Shown here: one piece after another, positions 33,863-46,131 of the stretch
How the letters are laid out: each line of letters starts with the position of its first letter
Numbering within the stretch: position 1 is the stretch's first letter
Source of the DNA: Lepidodermella squamata
Lineage: Eukaryota > Gastrotricha
Assembly (NCBI GenBank): GCA_047495785.1
Contig: JBLDXI010000013.1
Span: 3,782,001-3,846,000, forward strand
Direction: 5' to 3'
Length of the DNA: 64,000 bases
Notes under the pieces: generated by a model
What the model saw: only the letters and a program-made list of their open reading frames with translations
The model's database searches: none
Told to the model about the DNA's origin: nothing
Made by a program: the position numbers and the translations under genes

Positions 33863-35193
33863 TCTCGGATACTCAGATAAAAAAATAAGAACGCATGTCA
33901 ATATCCTACACGAAGAAAGTGACATAAGAAAATTAGAACACATTTCAAGTCAGTGCTTCGGTGATAGATGAAGCCAACTGCCCACCAATGTAGAAGTACT
34001 ACGCAAACGCTTAAATAACGTTCGAAACTTGAAGTAAATTGAAGAGAAACCAAGTATAGTCGTTAGCCGTTAGCAAACGAAATAGAAAGGGATGAAAATA
34101 TCGCAATCATTCATTAATAAGCATTTCCTTGACAACAGGGGATGTAAGGATTTAAGGGCGCTCAACTGAAAAATATGATATGATCACTGCCAAGTGGAGC
34201 TACTGGAATAATTTCTCCACTAGATCCGCGAATTCCCACTTCGAAAAGTATTGTGTTACCTTATAGTTCAGTATTAGAGAGCAATGAGGCTGGTGTGTAA
34301 GCCATGCCAGATATAGGGTGTTTTCAAGACACTTTGGCAGTGCGCATTGCGAGTCGGCTTCGCTAGCTTCGCGGACGCTCTTTGAACTCAGTCACTGAGC
34401 CCGCGCGACGAAAATTCAAAATTTTTAAAAACTATTTCATGCCTGAGCAGTTATAACAATATTGATTTTAATTAGTAACAATTCGTCTTATAAACTGTCA
34501 AAACTATTTTTTCGCCGCGATTGCCCGCGCTTTTTTGCTTCTAACGCGGCGCGCCTAACCTCAGCGAAAGAAGAGTGCGCGTGCCAAGCGGTGCTGATTG
34601 CTGACCCGGGATCAGGGATCGATTAGCGATTATTGAGGGTATTGAGCATTTGAATTATCGAGACACGCCAGGCCGTCAACAAAATTAAAAACAATGATCT
34701 GCTTTGATTTGGCGGGTATCTTGTGGAAAAATCTCGATCGGTCCTTAATTTATACGCGGCTTCCAGCCGAGGGTGACAACAAGGTTATGTTGCCCAAAAG
34801 CCGTCAAAGTGGTTGCTGATAGCTTCAGTTAAGTCAAAGCGAAACGAGAGAACATCAGGCGACAGGCGACGCCGCCAGACTTGAATCTAAATTGCCATGG
34901 GCCATGCGATTAGTGTTGTATCCTTTCACTAATTCGATCTAAGTTTGTAAATCTGGAAACCACAAAACAGAAATGGAAACGATTTCTTAACTCGCGAATT
35001 ACAAATTGACGGGCATTGTTAAGAGAAAAGGATTAAATGTGGATTTAGCGCATGTTTGATGCCATTACTATGTAAGCTTGTAACTGACTCAGTCTATTGG
35101 CACTGGGTGCAGTATTTTAACTCTTTCTTCATTTAGAAATATTTGATATATAATTCATTTTAGAAACCTCTGTTTTACATGATATTTACTTGA
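33863..35193. other. Divergent intergenic region (SAP130 / ANKLE2)
   Basis: About 1.3 kb between divergent genes, probably containing both promoters. No clear TATA box, RNA gene or coding exon was recognised. Confidence 0.45.
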
Positions 35194-37302
35194 ATGGCCG
35201 ACGAAAATGCTAACCCTGAGAAAGATACACGAGCACTTCCGCCAACTCCAATGAGAACAAAGTTTGCGGTGTTCATTCCGTCGGACGAATCATTGACTGG
35301 AGTTTACAATTCGAAAGCCGAAGCTCTGTCGGTAGTTCAAGGTCATAAAGGTGCCCGATTCGCACCAGTTCAGGGCGAAGAAGATGCCCAGGATTTCTTC
35401 TCTGGTGAAAAGTTAAGCATATCAACGCCTAGAATACCTCAATCTGGATTGGCCGATGAATCCTGTCCGTTTTCCACTCCATCTATGTACGGCGAAGTCA
35501 TGTCAGCCATCAATTGCGGGGATCTTCCAAGGCTTCAAAATTTAATCGAGCTGAACCCTCTCTATCTCATCACAAAAGTCGATTCGCCGACTATTTTACA
35601 CCAAGGAGCTCGTTACAACGCGTTGCATTTATGTGCCAATAAAGATCTTGTCGAGGTGGCAAAGTTCATCATAAACGTTCTTCGCAGTGGTATTTTGTTT
35701 TCCCGATTATATCCCAATGACACTCTCGAAACGAGGCAGTCGAGGATAACGCGGGTGCTAGATATGTATATAAATAGCCCCGACCGGCATAGAGCCGAAA
35801 CTCCCCTGCACTTCGCAAGTAAGATGGGAAATGCTGAGATGGTTTGGCTATTAGCCTCTCAAGAGGAGTGCTTATTCGATGTTAAAAATATCGATGGCTT
35901 GACGCCTGCTCAGGTTAACTGCAGCCGCGTGTCGGTTGTTAACGAAGAAAAGCGGCGTCGAATCGAAAGTGCCCTACGGGGGCAATATTACATCATCATT
36001 TTGCGGTCATATTCGAATCCTCTCGAACCAATGGTTCGCCCGCCAATTCGTGCCTCCTCAGACTCGGTGAAAGCCAGGCAACTGCTGAAAGGCGATGACA
36101 CTCAGCTTTATAAAGTTAGTGCATATATGGGACCTATTGCACAGGAGACTGCGAAAGATATTTTCGAAACACTGTCGAAGCCCTCTCGTCGGCGTCGTCG
36201 GCTCAATGAATCATTTCGGATGGATGTAAGTTTGATTTGTATCCAACATGATTCGGCTCTCATTTTGTGTGTATTTGCAGTCTAGCTTGATGACCCCGAA
36301 TCGAAGTTGTCTCTATGAATCCAAGATATCTCCAATGACTCCCATGACGCCAATGACACCCCGCCGCCCTGATCCTTGTGTCGCCGATCCTAAGTACGGC
36401 CTAGAAAACTGCGCTCGTCAACTCTGCCAAATTAGCGACGTCCCGTTCTACGAATGTTTCGAATTCCTTAGAGGTGAAGGCATTGATCTCACGTCGCATG
36501 CCGGTTATTTTCAGATGGAAGAATTTCTAAAAAGCAAGCATCTACAAACTTGCCCCGGGTGCCAAACTTGCACTCAATCGCTTTCAAACTCGAAAATGGC
36601 GCCAACTATCGTCGGTAGTCCGCCTGTTCTCGTTGAACCACCCGATAGTGGAGATGATGACGTTAGAGATAAGAGCTTTTCTGACCGAAGCAACGGCTCT
36701 TTACCGAATTCTCCTAATGTTAATACAACACCATCATGGAGGTATATCACTCAGCCTGTGAAATGGGTCGGTCGCATCTTTTATGGAATGGCTGGTAATA
36801 ATTTCAAATGTTAGCTTTAATAATTTGGTAACATTTATGTTAAGGTTATATCCTCGGTAAATCGCCGAAGCCTGCTCTGAAGAGCCCAGATCGCGCCGAT
36901 GAACTGCCGAAACCTGTCAGAACGTTTACACAACCTCGTGTCGAGCTCACTGATTCGTTTATCGAGCAGTTCGCGTCTATGAAACTGACATCTGGCGATT
37001 CGCCTAAAGCGCCAGCTCGTGAAAATCTCAACGTTAGCAAAGATTTTTCTGAATCTGGTGACTCCATGTGTGATTCTGCTCCGTCCACGGTCTCGAACAA
37101 GAAAAGCTTTATTTTTTTCGGGGACAATCCTTGCAAGCCATCCGACGAAGACTTTCACATTTTCAAGCTCATCAACGGTGATGACAAATACGGTGAAAAC
37201 TTCCTGTTATCGCCTATCGACTACCCGTTTCTTAGTTGCTGGTACGAGCAAGTGCGCTATGTGAAAGAACATACTCTGTCTAATTGTATTACTGACGACT
37301 AA
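35194..37302 (+). CDS. ANKLE2: ANKLE2/LEM4-like ankyrin protein
   Basis: Exons 35194-36225, 36281-36794 and 36845-37302 give 667 residues. The N-terminus carries the viroplasmin/RNase H1-like segment of ANKLE2 (KFAVFIPSDESLTGVYNSKAEALSVVQ). Ankyrin repeats follow (GARYNALHLCANKDLVEVAKFI; RAETPLHFASKMGNAEMVWLL). The middle has ENCARQLCQISDVPFYECFEFL, and the C-terminus has FIFFGDNPCKPSDEDFHIF, equivalent to the conserved FVEG..P...D.DV motif. There is no LEM domain at the N-terminus, as in other invertebrates. ANKLE2 controls BAF dephosphorylation through VRK1 and PP2A at mitotic exit for nuclear envelope reassembly. It is the first gene of a five-gene same-strand cluster. Confidence 0.85.
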
Positions 37303-37398
37303 CTAGTTTATTCTCGCTGATCTTCTTCCACTGGTTGCAAACACTTTTTTCGCAAAAAAAAACAATTTGAATGGTTGCTGTACTTATTTTAATTCTTG

Positions 37399-37415
37399 TT
37401 AATTTTTCCACTTAG
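37399..37415 (+). promoter_or_regulatory. Splice-acceptor-like site, ANKLE2/URB2 junction
   Basis: A TTTTTCCACTTAG tract ends 6 nt before the URB2-like ATG and 113 nt after the ANKLE2 stop. Confidence 0.5.
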
Positions 37416-37421
37416 ATAGCG

Positions 37422-40400
37422 ATGACTGTTAAAAAAGGGAATAAAATGGATTTATCGCTTGATGAAAATCGCGACGAGGCAAATGTTGGATTTTTAACTC
37501 ACCCGGCCTTGGTTGGAAAATCACGGGCTAGTATGCTGGAAGAAGCCGTTACTCATTTTCAAGAGAACTCGGCAAAGTCTGAAGCAGCCGCCCGGTTCGC
37601 TATCATTTTAGCGGATTCTTTGGAAATACCACCAGCAATAGAAGTTGGATTATTCTGGAAATGTGTATCGGCAGCCTTGATAGCGAGTGATACCCTAGAA
37701 AAAGCCGGTGGAGAAATGAGGCAAACTTTGAATTGTCTTCACAACAAATTGACGACAATTTTAGCTCAAGCAGTGTTTATTCGGCCCGAAGAACCCACCT
37801 TAAAACGCTGCATTGAAGAAATCGGACCTCGAGTTGCTAACCTAGTGTCAACTCGACCGTTTTGTCGAGATTTACTCGTAAAAATCGTTAGTTCGATTTG
37901 CGTTGTCGCTAAATTTGAGCGAAAAGGCGCGAGTGAAACGTTTAACAAAAGCGGCGTTAGTTTGGTCAAATCTATCATTGCGCTTGACTTCCCAAAGCCG
38001 CATTATCAGACTTTGGGCAAAATAGTTTCCGACTCTTTATCGCCAGCTTTGGGCGAATTTGCCGAACTATTACCGCTAATTTTGCTGACGTCAATAAGCG
38101 AAATCGCTGTTAATGTGAAAATAACAATGGGAGTTTTCGTTCCTGTGATCGAATATATTTCCAACATTTCGCTTAGTATCGAGAAGCGTGAAGTCGTCGA
38201 CTCATTGTGTTGGAAAATTCTGCGAAAAATCATCACGAAACCGGACGAAATCATGAAAGATGACGAGGCGAAAACTGCCTTTATCCGTGCAATTAGCCTG
38301 TTTTTCGCGAATCAAAGAGCCGCTTCAACCGAGCCTCATCTTCGCGAACTTCTGACTTTCTGCATGAAACACCAAACTGAGCAGGCTATACTTGCCTTAT
38401 TAAGGTCATTTTTGAACTCGGCCAAAGCAGATACGATTTTAAGCCAACTTCTCGAGCTTTTGACCGAAGAAAATAGCAAATGGCTTGTCGATTTGATCGG
38501 CGGTTACCTTCGCGAGCACTTCTCTTTAACTACACCTGGCTTCCAAACCGTTTGGAGGCTCTTATTAGCTAAAAGTGCCATGTCGCCCGAAAATTCGAAT
38601 ATTTTGTGGTGTTTGAACAGCTTCGTTTCTGGATTTCAAGCGATTGGAGGCCAGGAATCAGTTGCACCTGAAGTGAAAACTGATTTTCAGTCGCTGTGCA
38701 CGGAAACAGTGGAATTTTTATTGACCACTGAGTTTTCAGATGAACTGGACATTTCGATTCCAGTTTTGTGTTGCATTTCAAATTCCACGCTATTGCTAGC
38801 CGTTGCTGTCACTGAATTGCCTGATTTGGCTAAGCCGCTGAAGAAGATGAAAAAATTGTTGAAAAAATATTTGAAATCGACTATAACTATTGCGAAAACT
38901 ACCTCAGATAAAGAGCAAGTATTAAAGGCTCTAGTCGCTCTTTGTCAAATCGAACCGGAGGATTCGGAGAATTTCGGAAAATTGGAGTCATTTTTGGTTG
39001 GCAAATCGTCGAAAAAACCGTTTGACATCTCAGCGGCGATGAGGCTGTACCTAAATGGCTATTCATCACCGACGGATAACGATTTACTCGTTAAATTGGT
39101 TGATGTTTGGTTCGAAACTAGCTCGATCAATAACTGTGCTGGTCAACAGTTGATTTCCGCCATTCGTTTGTTGGCAGATAGAGGTTGTTTGGACACCTAT
39201 TTGAAGTCAATCAGCGAAAATTCGAGTAAACACAATTTATTCGTCGGAGTTTTGGGCTCGCCTAAATGTCTGCCGCTCTTGTCTTCAACTCTTCCCGATA
39301 AAATTTGCGATCAATTGCTGGAAATGGCGCTGAAGAATCTTGACAGCACCCCATGTACATCCGAGTCGAAAAATTGCTCGTTGACATTGATTGGCCATCT
39401 TTTGAAGAAAGATTCAGATTTCAAGACGCATTCAATTTTTCAAAAATGTGACGTGGTAAGCTTTTTAAGTTTACTGGAGAAACACGTCGAATGCGATAAG
39501 GAAACCGCTTCTCACCTGGCGAGACTTGCTTGTAACGCGGCTACCGGTGAAGATGCCAGTTTCACAAAATTAGTCGACAAATTTTTGTTGAAAAAGCTCA
39601 ATCAATCGAAATCATCGGCTGTTGTATGCCAGTGTTTGCTTACACTTTGGCGTAAAATGCGAAATTTACGTTATAAAGAGCAATTTCAAACGTTGGTAAA
39701 TTCTCTTGGTGAAGATCAATTTTCGTTGTCGAAAGACAAGATTCTGGACGAAGAAGAGGCTAATGACTGGTTTCATCTTGCCATGTGTATTATCAGCTTG
39801 TTGGACTGGGTAAAATTCGGCCGAGATCGAATTTCTATCGATGACGTTCAAGCGATGTGTAAAATCGCCCCACGATTGAGTGATTTCGAACGAAAATTAT
39901 GGTCTAGCCCATTGATTGATCTGCTATCAAAATGTTTGAAATCAAACTCGAGCTACGAAGAGCTTAAAACTGCAGCCGATGTTTTATTGTCCGATTTGTT
40001 CGGAAAATTCGATTTGACATCACCGGCTTTTGTCACGATTTGGCAAAATGTGTTCAAGTTAGCTGGTGACAAAGCTGGGCAGTTATTCCGCGAAATTCTT
40101 TTCGTGTATTCCCAACAAGTCAACGAGGCTAAATTTGGCCCGTTATGCAACGGCTATCTGAAAATTTTGGTTTCAAACTGTGAGAATCAAGAGCATACCG
40201 AAGAAGACCATGAAAATGCGGTTTGGTCTGAAAATGAACCTGGGGTTACCCTATGCAAGGCTTCTACTATGGTTTGTGCGTTGTATGAGGCCACAATGTC
40301 CCACTCAGCTATCGGCTATCATTGCCTGCAAACAGTTTCGCAGTACGGGTTTTTCAATACTAATACGAAAGGCCTGCTTTCGTTTGATTTGCTCCTCGCA

Positions 40401-41225
40401 ATAACTGTTGCGGCTTCTCGTTGCTCAAGCCAACTCGCTCAATCGCTGGATCACTTTACGGCCTATTGCACCCTTTTATCTTCGTTGTTGCGACTTCGGG
40501 CTGTTCAGCAGGAGAACGATTCGGCTAATCCGATTCGATTGACCAATATTCTCCATATCATTTTGTTTTGTTTATCGACGGCTTTCACTACTTTGTTGGA
40601 GTTTCCGATATCGCCGGCTAATATTGGAAACTATTTTCAGGTAATATTCAGGAAATTCAAGTTTTTGATCAATCCGATTTGTGCACGAATGAATTCGAGA
40701 AAAGATGTAAATTAGAGGAATAGAAGAAAACCAGAATCCTCGAATAATTTCCTCCTCGTTTTTCTATCGCATTTTGAATTTCCATAGTTTACTAAGTTTA
40801 GCTAAGCTCTCTACGAGACGGGGAATATTGCCATAGACCTTGAATTTTGAAGTTTTGGCTCATTTTCTTTTCATTTTCATGAGTTGTACGCACACATAAG
40901 AAACACATTTCTTATTTACTAATAGGAGCTGGGCAAGCTAGTCGCTGTGGCAAGTCATCGCCGTCGAATGTTGAATGACTCAGCTGTTCACGTCGTGGCG
41001 GCTGCTTTCGTAGCCGCTGTTCGATCGCCCCTACCAGCTGGTTTTGCCGGTCTTCCACTCGTCTACCGCAAGCAGTTCGTCGCAGTTGTTGTGCAGTTGT
41101 TCCAGATGTGCTCCGAGCGGGCCCTCAAATCAATGGCGCTATTTTTACCGCCCGAGTGCCTGCCACTGCTCAAGAGTGTCCGATCTGAGGCGTTTGTGCA
41201 AAAGAAAGCGCGTAGAAAAGTCTAA
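37422..41225 (+). CDS. URB2: Large helical-repeat nucleolar protein, URB2/NPA2-like
   Basis: Exons 37422-40640 and 40926-41225 give 1172 residues, almost entirely alpha-helical repeats without other domains. The basis for the name is the C-terminus: AVHVVAAAFVAAVRSP, then QLFQMCSERALKSMALFLPP, then a basic tail. These are arranged like the Urb2 C-terminal domain, where a short helix pair is followed by a conserved C-E/SE..L motif. URB2 is a nucleolar factor needed for 60S subunit maturation. The ATG at 37446 is a second possible start. Other HEAT-type proteins cannot be excluded. The 285-nt intron near the 3' end has a TACTAATAG acceptor. Confidence 0.5.
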
Positions 41226-41276
41226 ATAATTGAAATATTTGCGAAATAATCAAGCAGGAAAAATCATTAATTTTAT

Positions 41277-41293
41277 TTCATTTTTTTCGATAG
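41277..41293 (+). promoter_or_regulatory. Splice-acceptor-like site, URB2/LHPP junction
   Basis: The tract CATTTTTTTCGATAG ends 16 nt before the LHPP ATG and 68 nt after the URB2-like stop. Confidence 0.5.
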
Positions 41294-41309
41294 AATTATT
41301 TATAAAATT

Positions 41310-42113
41310 ATGTTCAACTCAGTGAAAGGCTTGTTGATCGATGTAACCGGTGTCTTGTACGAAAGTGGGACAACTGTTCCGATTGCCGGGTCGATTGAAG
41401 CTGTTGCAAAGCTAAGGAAAGCTAATTTCCCGTTTCGGTTCGTTAGTAATGAAAGCCAAGCGTCTTCTGAAGCTTTTCTCGCTAAACTCCACCGGCTAGG
41501 CTACACCGATGTTCAACGCCATGAAATATTTCTGCCCGCCCCGGTCGCTGCCCGCTACATTCGAGAGAACAACCTGAAGCCTTATTTTATCATCTACCCC
41601 GGATTAGAGGCCGAATTCAGCGAATTCAAGTTGGAAAAAGACGAGCAGCCCGATTGCGTATTAATGGGCGACGCCGAAAAGCATTTCACCTTCGAAAAAC
41701 TGAACGAAGCCTTCAACATTTTGGTCAAATCTCCGAAATTGCTCACCCTAGGCTATGGCAGGTATTACCGGCACAATGGAAGTCTTTGCCTTGACAATGG
41801 TCCATTTTGCGAGGCCCTGAAATTCGCAGTTGGCCCTGAGAAATTGAAACTGATGATTTTCGGCAAACCCTCGCCTGATTATTTCAACGCGGCTGTTGCT
41901 GATTTGAAACTTACTGCTGGAGAAGTCGCGATGATAGGCGATGATGTGAATTCTGATATTTGCCACGGTGCTGTTAGTTGCGGTTTGAAGGGACTCTTAG
42001 TTCGAACTGGCAAGTATACTCCTGGTGAAGAAATTGGTAAGGTACCACCCCCAACTGCTGTTGTTGATAACTTCCTCGCTGCTGTTAATTTGGTGCTAGA
42101 CGGTAGAGCTTAG
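41310..42113 (+). CDS. LHPP: Phospholysine/phosphohistidine inorganic pyrophosphate phosphatase (HAD family)
   Basis: A single-exon gene of 267 residues, the normal LHPP length. HAD motif I is LLIDVTGVLYESG (human LLDISGVLYDSG), and motif II is in RFVSNESQASSEAF. A C2-type cap follows, with LGYGRYYRHNGSLCLDNGPF (human LGKGRYYKETSGLMLDVGP). Motif III Lys is in FGKPSPDYF, and motif IV is MIGDDVNSDICHGA. The GY replacing GK in the GKGRYY segment is a small oddity. LHPP hydrolyses phospholysine/phosphohistidine-type substrates and pyrophosphate in the cytosol. It lies 84 bp after the URB2-like gene and 111 bp before MTG2. AATAAA is at 42163-42168. Confidence 0.92.
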   Translation: MFNSVKGLLIDVTGVLYESGTTVPIAGSIEAVAKLRKANFPFRFVSNESQASSEAFLAKLHRLGYTDVQRHEIFLPAPVAARYIRENNLKPYFIIYPGLEAEFSEFKLEKDEQPDCVLMGDAEKHFTFEKLNEAFNILVKSPKLLTLGYGRYYRHNGSLCLDNGPFCEALKFAVGPEKLKLMIFGKPSPDYFNAAVADLKLTAGEVAMIGDDVNSDICHGAVSCGLKGLLVRTGKYTPGEEIGKVPPPTAVVDNFLAAVNLVLDGRA

Positions 42114-42207
42114 AATTTATTTTATGGTTGGAAAATTATTTTTTCTCCTGACGTTTTTCCGCAATAAATTATTTAAACCCGGCCATGCTTCAATTTAATT
42201 TCAAGGT

Positions 42208-42224
42208 GTCAATTATATTTGTAG
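42208..42224 (+). promoter_or_regulatory. Splice-acceptor-like site directly before the MTG2 ATG
   Basis: ATTATATTTGTAG abuts the MTG2 start codon with no intervening base. If used for trans-splicing, the leader would join directly to ATG. Confidence 0.5.
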
Positions 42225-43365
42225 ATGGTTTTAATAAAGCGATCTGTTGATATTTTCAAACGCTGCTTCTCATTTTCTTCGACTTTTTCATGTCGTAACC
42301 GAAATCGAACTGTATGATTGCTGAATTTTGCTTGAAGTTGAAAAATTAGTCCTTTTCTAGCGTGGATTTGTTGACTACCTGGAGGTAACAGCTCGGGCTG
42401 GTAATGGCGGCGATGGTGCGGTTATGTTCACCTCAGAATGGACCCGCGAATTCTGCGGACCTGACGGCGGAAATGGTGGAAATGGCGCTCATATAATCAT
42501 GCGAGCGAGTGTGAATACCCACTCGTTATCGGGTATACCCAGCGTCATACATGGTCGAAGCGGCGAATCTGGCGCGTCAAAAGGCTGTGCTGGAAAATCA
42601 GCTGAACATGTGTATATTGACGTACCGATTGGGACGGTAATTTCAGCTGTTGAAGGCGATTCTAACAAATTGCTAGCGGATTTATCGCAAGATCAAGACT
42701 TTTTGGTCGTTGCTCGAGGTGGAGCGGGTGGTCGTGGTAATAAGGCGTTTCTGACCAACGAGCAAAGGGCGCCTAAATTTGGCGAAAAAGGCGGCCGGGG
42801 TGAGCAGAGGCGGATAGCGATCGAGATGAAACTAATCGCTGATATCGGTTTAATCGGCATGCCAAATGCGGGTAAAAGTAGCTTGTTGAACGCGTTGAGC
42901 CGAGCTAGGCCTAAAGTTGCGTCCTACCCTTTCACCACCTTAAAGCCTCATATTGGGATCATCGAACTGCCAGACGCAAGGCAAATTTCAATCGCAGATC
43001 TGCCGGGTATAATTGAGGGGGCTCATGAAAATCGCGGGTTGGGTCTTGCTTTTCTTCGCCACATCGAGCGGTGTCGAGCACTGTTATACGTTGTCGATTT
43101 ATCGGCGAAAAATCCAGACCCGATCGAGCAATTGGAGATGTTGCGTTCTGAACTCAGGTGCTACAACCCTGAGCTAGTCGAAAATCGATCGCATGCCGTT
43201 GTTGCGAATAAAATTGATATAATAGACGCGGCTGGAGAGTCGCTAGAAGCGGTAAAACGTTACTGTGCGAAATCTTCCCTTCAAGTTGTTGCAGTTTCAG
43301 CTAAATACGGTGCCAATTTGAAAGAGCTCAATCAAGTAATCTTTCAATTATTTTCAGGAAATTAG
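42225..43365 (+). CDS. MTG2: Mitochondrial Obg-family GTPase MTG2/GTPBP5
   Basis: Exons 42225-42311 and 42361-43365 give 363 residues. Exon 1 is an Arg/Lys/Ser-rich mitochondrial presequence (KRSVDIFKRCFSFSSTF). After a 49-nt intron the Obg fold begins (FVDYLEVTARAGNGGDGAV, then GPDGGNGGNGAH). The G domain has G1 GMPNAGKSSLLNAL, G2 YPFTTLKPHIG, G3 DLPGIIEGAHENRGLG, G4 NKID and G5 VSAKYG. MTG2 is a late assembly factor of the mitochondrial large ribosomal subunit. The short first exon, spliced in frame, explains the otherwise missing N-terminus. Confidence 0.93.
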
Positions 43366-43407
43366 TATTTTTTGTATGAATTAACTCATTTTAATTCAAT
43401 TTAATTA

Positions 43408-43424
43408 TGTTGCTGTTGATTTAG
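43408..43424 (+). promoter_or_regulatory. Splice-acceptor-like site, MTG2/PNKP junction
   Basis: TTGCTGTTGATTTAG ends 10 nt before the PNKP ATG and 59 nt after the MTG2 stop, the shortest junction in the cluster. Confidence 0.5.
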
Positions 43425-43434
43425 ATGTTTTAAA

Positions 43435-46131
43435 ATGAAACGGCGCAGTGACGCAACAGTTCAGGACGCCGAAAACGGTTCGGCGAAGAAGGCGCAGACA
43501 GCAAACGGTAAATCTGACGCCAAGCCGGCGAAGGGATCATGGGTCGAAACGCCGCAATATCTCTTCTATCGAAGCGAGGGCGCTAAAATTCTCCCGAAGG
43601 TACGGTATAATTGGGAATATTTATATTTGGCGTTTTTTCTTCAATTTTTTGTCAACTTTTTGAACCTGTTTCTGTTTTCGTTCAGTTGGCAGCTTTCGAT
43701 ATGGATGGTACGTTGATCGCGACGAAAAGCGGAAAGCGCTTCGCGACTAGCCAGGACGATTGGCGGCTGTGGTCTGCCACTATTCCGGCCAAACTCAAGT
43801 CGCTAATTGCCGAAACGCCGCCTTTTTGCGTTGTTTTGATCACCAATCAGGGCGCCATCGAAAAGGCGCCTGGCGGCGGCAAACCGGCGTTCAAAAAGAA
43901 GATTGAAGCTGTTATTGAAGCGCTGGGAGTTCCGGCTTCGGCTTTTGTGGCGATTGACCCTGATGGGTGTTGCCTTTACCGGAAACCATGTACTGGTAGC
44001 TTGACATTTCTAGCCGATATTGGCCGCAAAGAAAATGGGGTTACTAAAAAAGACGACCCGTTTTGGGACATGAAGAAGAGTTTCTATTGCGGTAAGAGAA
44101 ATCCCGTATTATATTTATTTATTTTATTTTATATATCGAGCATAAGGCCGTAGTTTAGAGCTCTACGAGGTTAAGGTGCGGGTAGAAAACAATTCGTGCC
44201 GATAGACGTAGTCAGTTCAGGCCATATCGTGAAGTCGAAGCAATAGATGGATGGAGTTATTGAATACTGTAAACGACGATTAATTTTCCTGTTTTTGAGA
44301 AAGGGAAAAAATTGCGACGATTATTAGAGTGTGGCCATGTTGTCGTCAAGTTTCAACTGGGCAAGTTTTCTGTACAGCTCTTTCTGTGTTATATTCTTCA
44401 CCACCTTGAACTTTCTACCGCCTTGTTGAATCCGCTTGGCGAATGAATTTATTGAATCGTCGAACCGCATGCTTTTGTCTCTGAACTTTGATATTAGAAG
44501 ACTTTAGCGGCAAAGATACCTATCCAAGTGGCAACTCAGCATATATGTATCGGTATTCCACCCCCGCTAGTTCGATGAGAGTGCGGATTCAAAGTATCAA
44601 TGCGCCGCCGAACGCTCTAGTAATGTTGGCCGTTGATATCGATTGCAAATCCGGTTTCCTAAGATTTACGACTAATAAAGAGAAACATTTAAAACATTTT
44701 CGGGCCGTTCAACCGTCGTTCTCATCGCTGTCCTGCTCGTCGTCGCTGAAATCTTCTACTTCCCATTCTCACCTGTTGTACCGGGAAAAGATTTGGTCAA
44801 CTCTAACGAGATAGTCAAAGAGCCGTTCGCCATTATTCAAAAAGTCCTTGTTGGCGATTGGTAAGGAGATTGCTCAATTCTACGCCGAGCCGTACATAGT
44901 CAGCATGACGAGGTCGGTACATTTGTTGGCCGTTTTCAAGACCTCTGAGCACGTCCTCGTAATGGTTTTGTTCCATCTGTAAAAGTGATCATAGTTTATG
45001 CGTATCATTACATCTAAAAGGCGATCGATGAAAGTGGTGAGAGGCAGCTTAACACCAAGAGTCCCGCGGCATGAAAACCCTCGAGGCATCAGATCTGGAT
45101 AGCCCTTTTCGTAGCCCGGCCCACTTTGTCAACGAGGCCGCCGATTTTAGAAAAATGACGGCTAAAATATGTTATAGTAATATAGTAATAGCTTTCGCGA
45201 GTTGAAATGGGTTCTTAATCGATGGGAATTTTCTCGCCCTCAGAATCATTTTATCAAGTTCAAGTTTTTAATCTACGGTGTTTCAGGTGATGCCGCTGGT
45301 CGTATCGCGGGCTGGAAGGCTGGGATGAAAGCTGATTTTGCGTGTAGCGACCGGCTTTTCGCAGTGAATGCTGGACTGCCTTTCTACACTCCGGAAGAAT
45401 TTTTCCTGGGTCACTCCGCGGTAAGATTAAACTTCATAGCAATTAGCAAAAAATAACTGTTTTTTATCAATCAAAAAGGGAACTTTCAAACTGCCTGATT
45501 TCAGCCCTGCCAAGATTGAAACCTCTGGAACCGCCACAACCTCTAGCATTCTATCGGACAAGAAAGAAATGGTTATTTACGTAGGTAGGTCAAACTCGCT
45601 TGACAGTTTTTGAAAATTCCCTCGGTGGAATCTGAATTTTCAGGACCACCTGCTTGTGGTAAATCGTCGTTTTCGAAGAAATTCGCCGAAAGTGGTCGTT
45701 ATGAAGTCTACAGCCGTGATGATCTCGGAACGTGGCAGAAGGTGGTTGCCGCCGCTCGGAAGGCTCTTGAAGCCGGCAAATCAGTGGTTATCGACAACAC
45801 AAATCCGGATTTAGAATCGCGGTCTCGGTACATTGAAGTCGCGAAGGAGCTTAAAGTTCCTGTCCGCTGTTTTCATTTTGCCATGCCGATCGAGCATGCG
45901 AGGCACAACGAGCGTTTCCGCCGTTTGGCGCCGAAATTGAAGCCGTCGGGTGATAAGAACGAAAAACTGCACCAACACGTGCCTGAGCTGGCCTACAACA
46001 TGTACAAGAGCAAGTTCAAGGAACCAACTTCGGCCGAAGGTTTCAGTGAAATTGTGAAAATCAAGTTCATTGCTGATTTCAAAGATGCGGATATCGAAAA
46101 GCTGTACCGTTCATACCTGCTGGAGAAGTGA
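43435..46131 (+). CDS. PNKP: Bifunctional polynucleotide kinase 3'-phosphatase, no FHA domain
   Basis: Exons 43435-43599, 43686-44091, 45287-45420, 45479-45584 and 45644-46131 join in phase to 432 residues. A Lys-rich N-terminus (possible nuclear signal) replaces the FHA domain of vertebrate PNKP. The HAD phosphatase has [26 protein letters not shown], and GDAAGR across the exon 2/3 junction. The kinase has the P-loop [16 protein letters not shown] across the exon 4/5 junction, plus VVIDNTNPD and HNERFRR. PNKP repairs DNA ends by phosphorylating 5'-OH and removing 3'-phosphate. Loss of FHA implies recruitment other than through CK2-phosphorylated XRCC1/XRCC4. The 1195-nt intron 2 holds a degenerate open frame. 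Confidence 0.93.
44488..44865 (+). pseudogene. Possible gene remnant within PNKP intron 2
   Basis: A 108-codon frame (44488-44814) reads plausibly up to about 44700 ([20 protein letters not shown]). A shift of one frame then reveals a hydrophobic span ([19 protein letters not shown]) and a hydrophilic tail up to a stop near 44862. The pattern suggests a membrane-protein coding relic with a frameshift, or chance. No family recognised. Confidence 0.25.
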
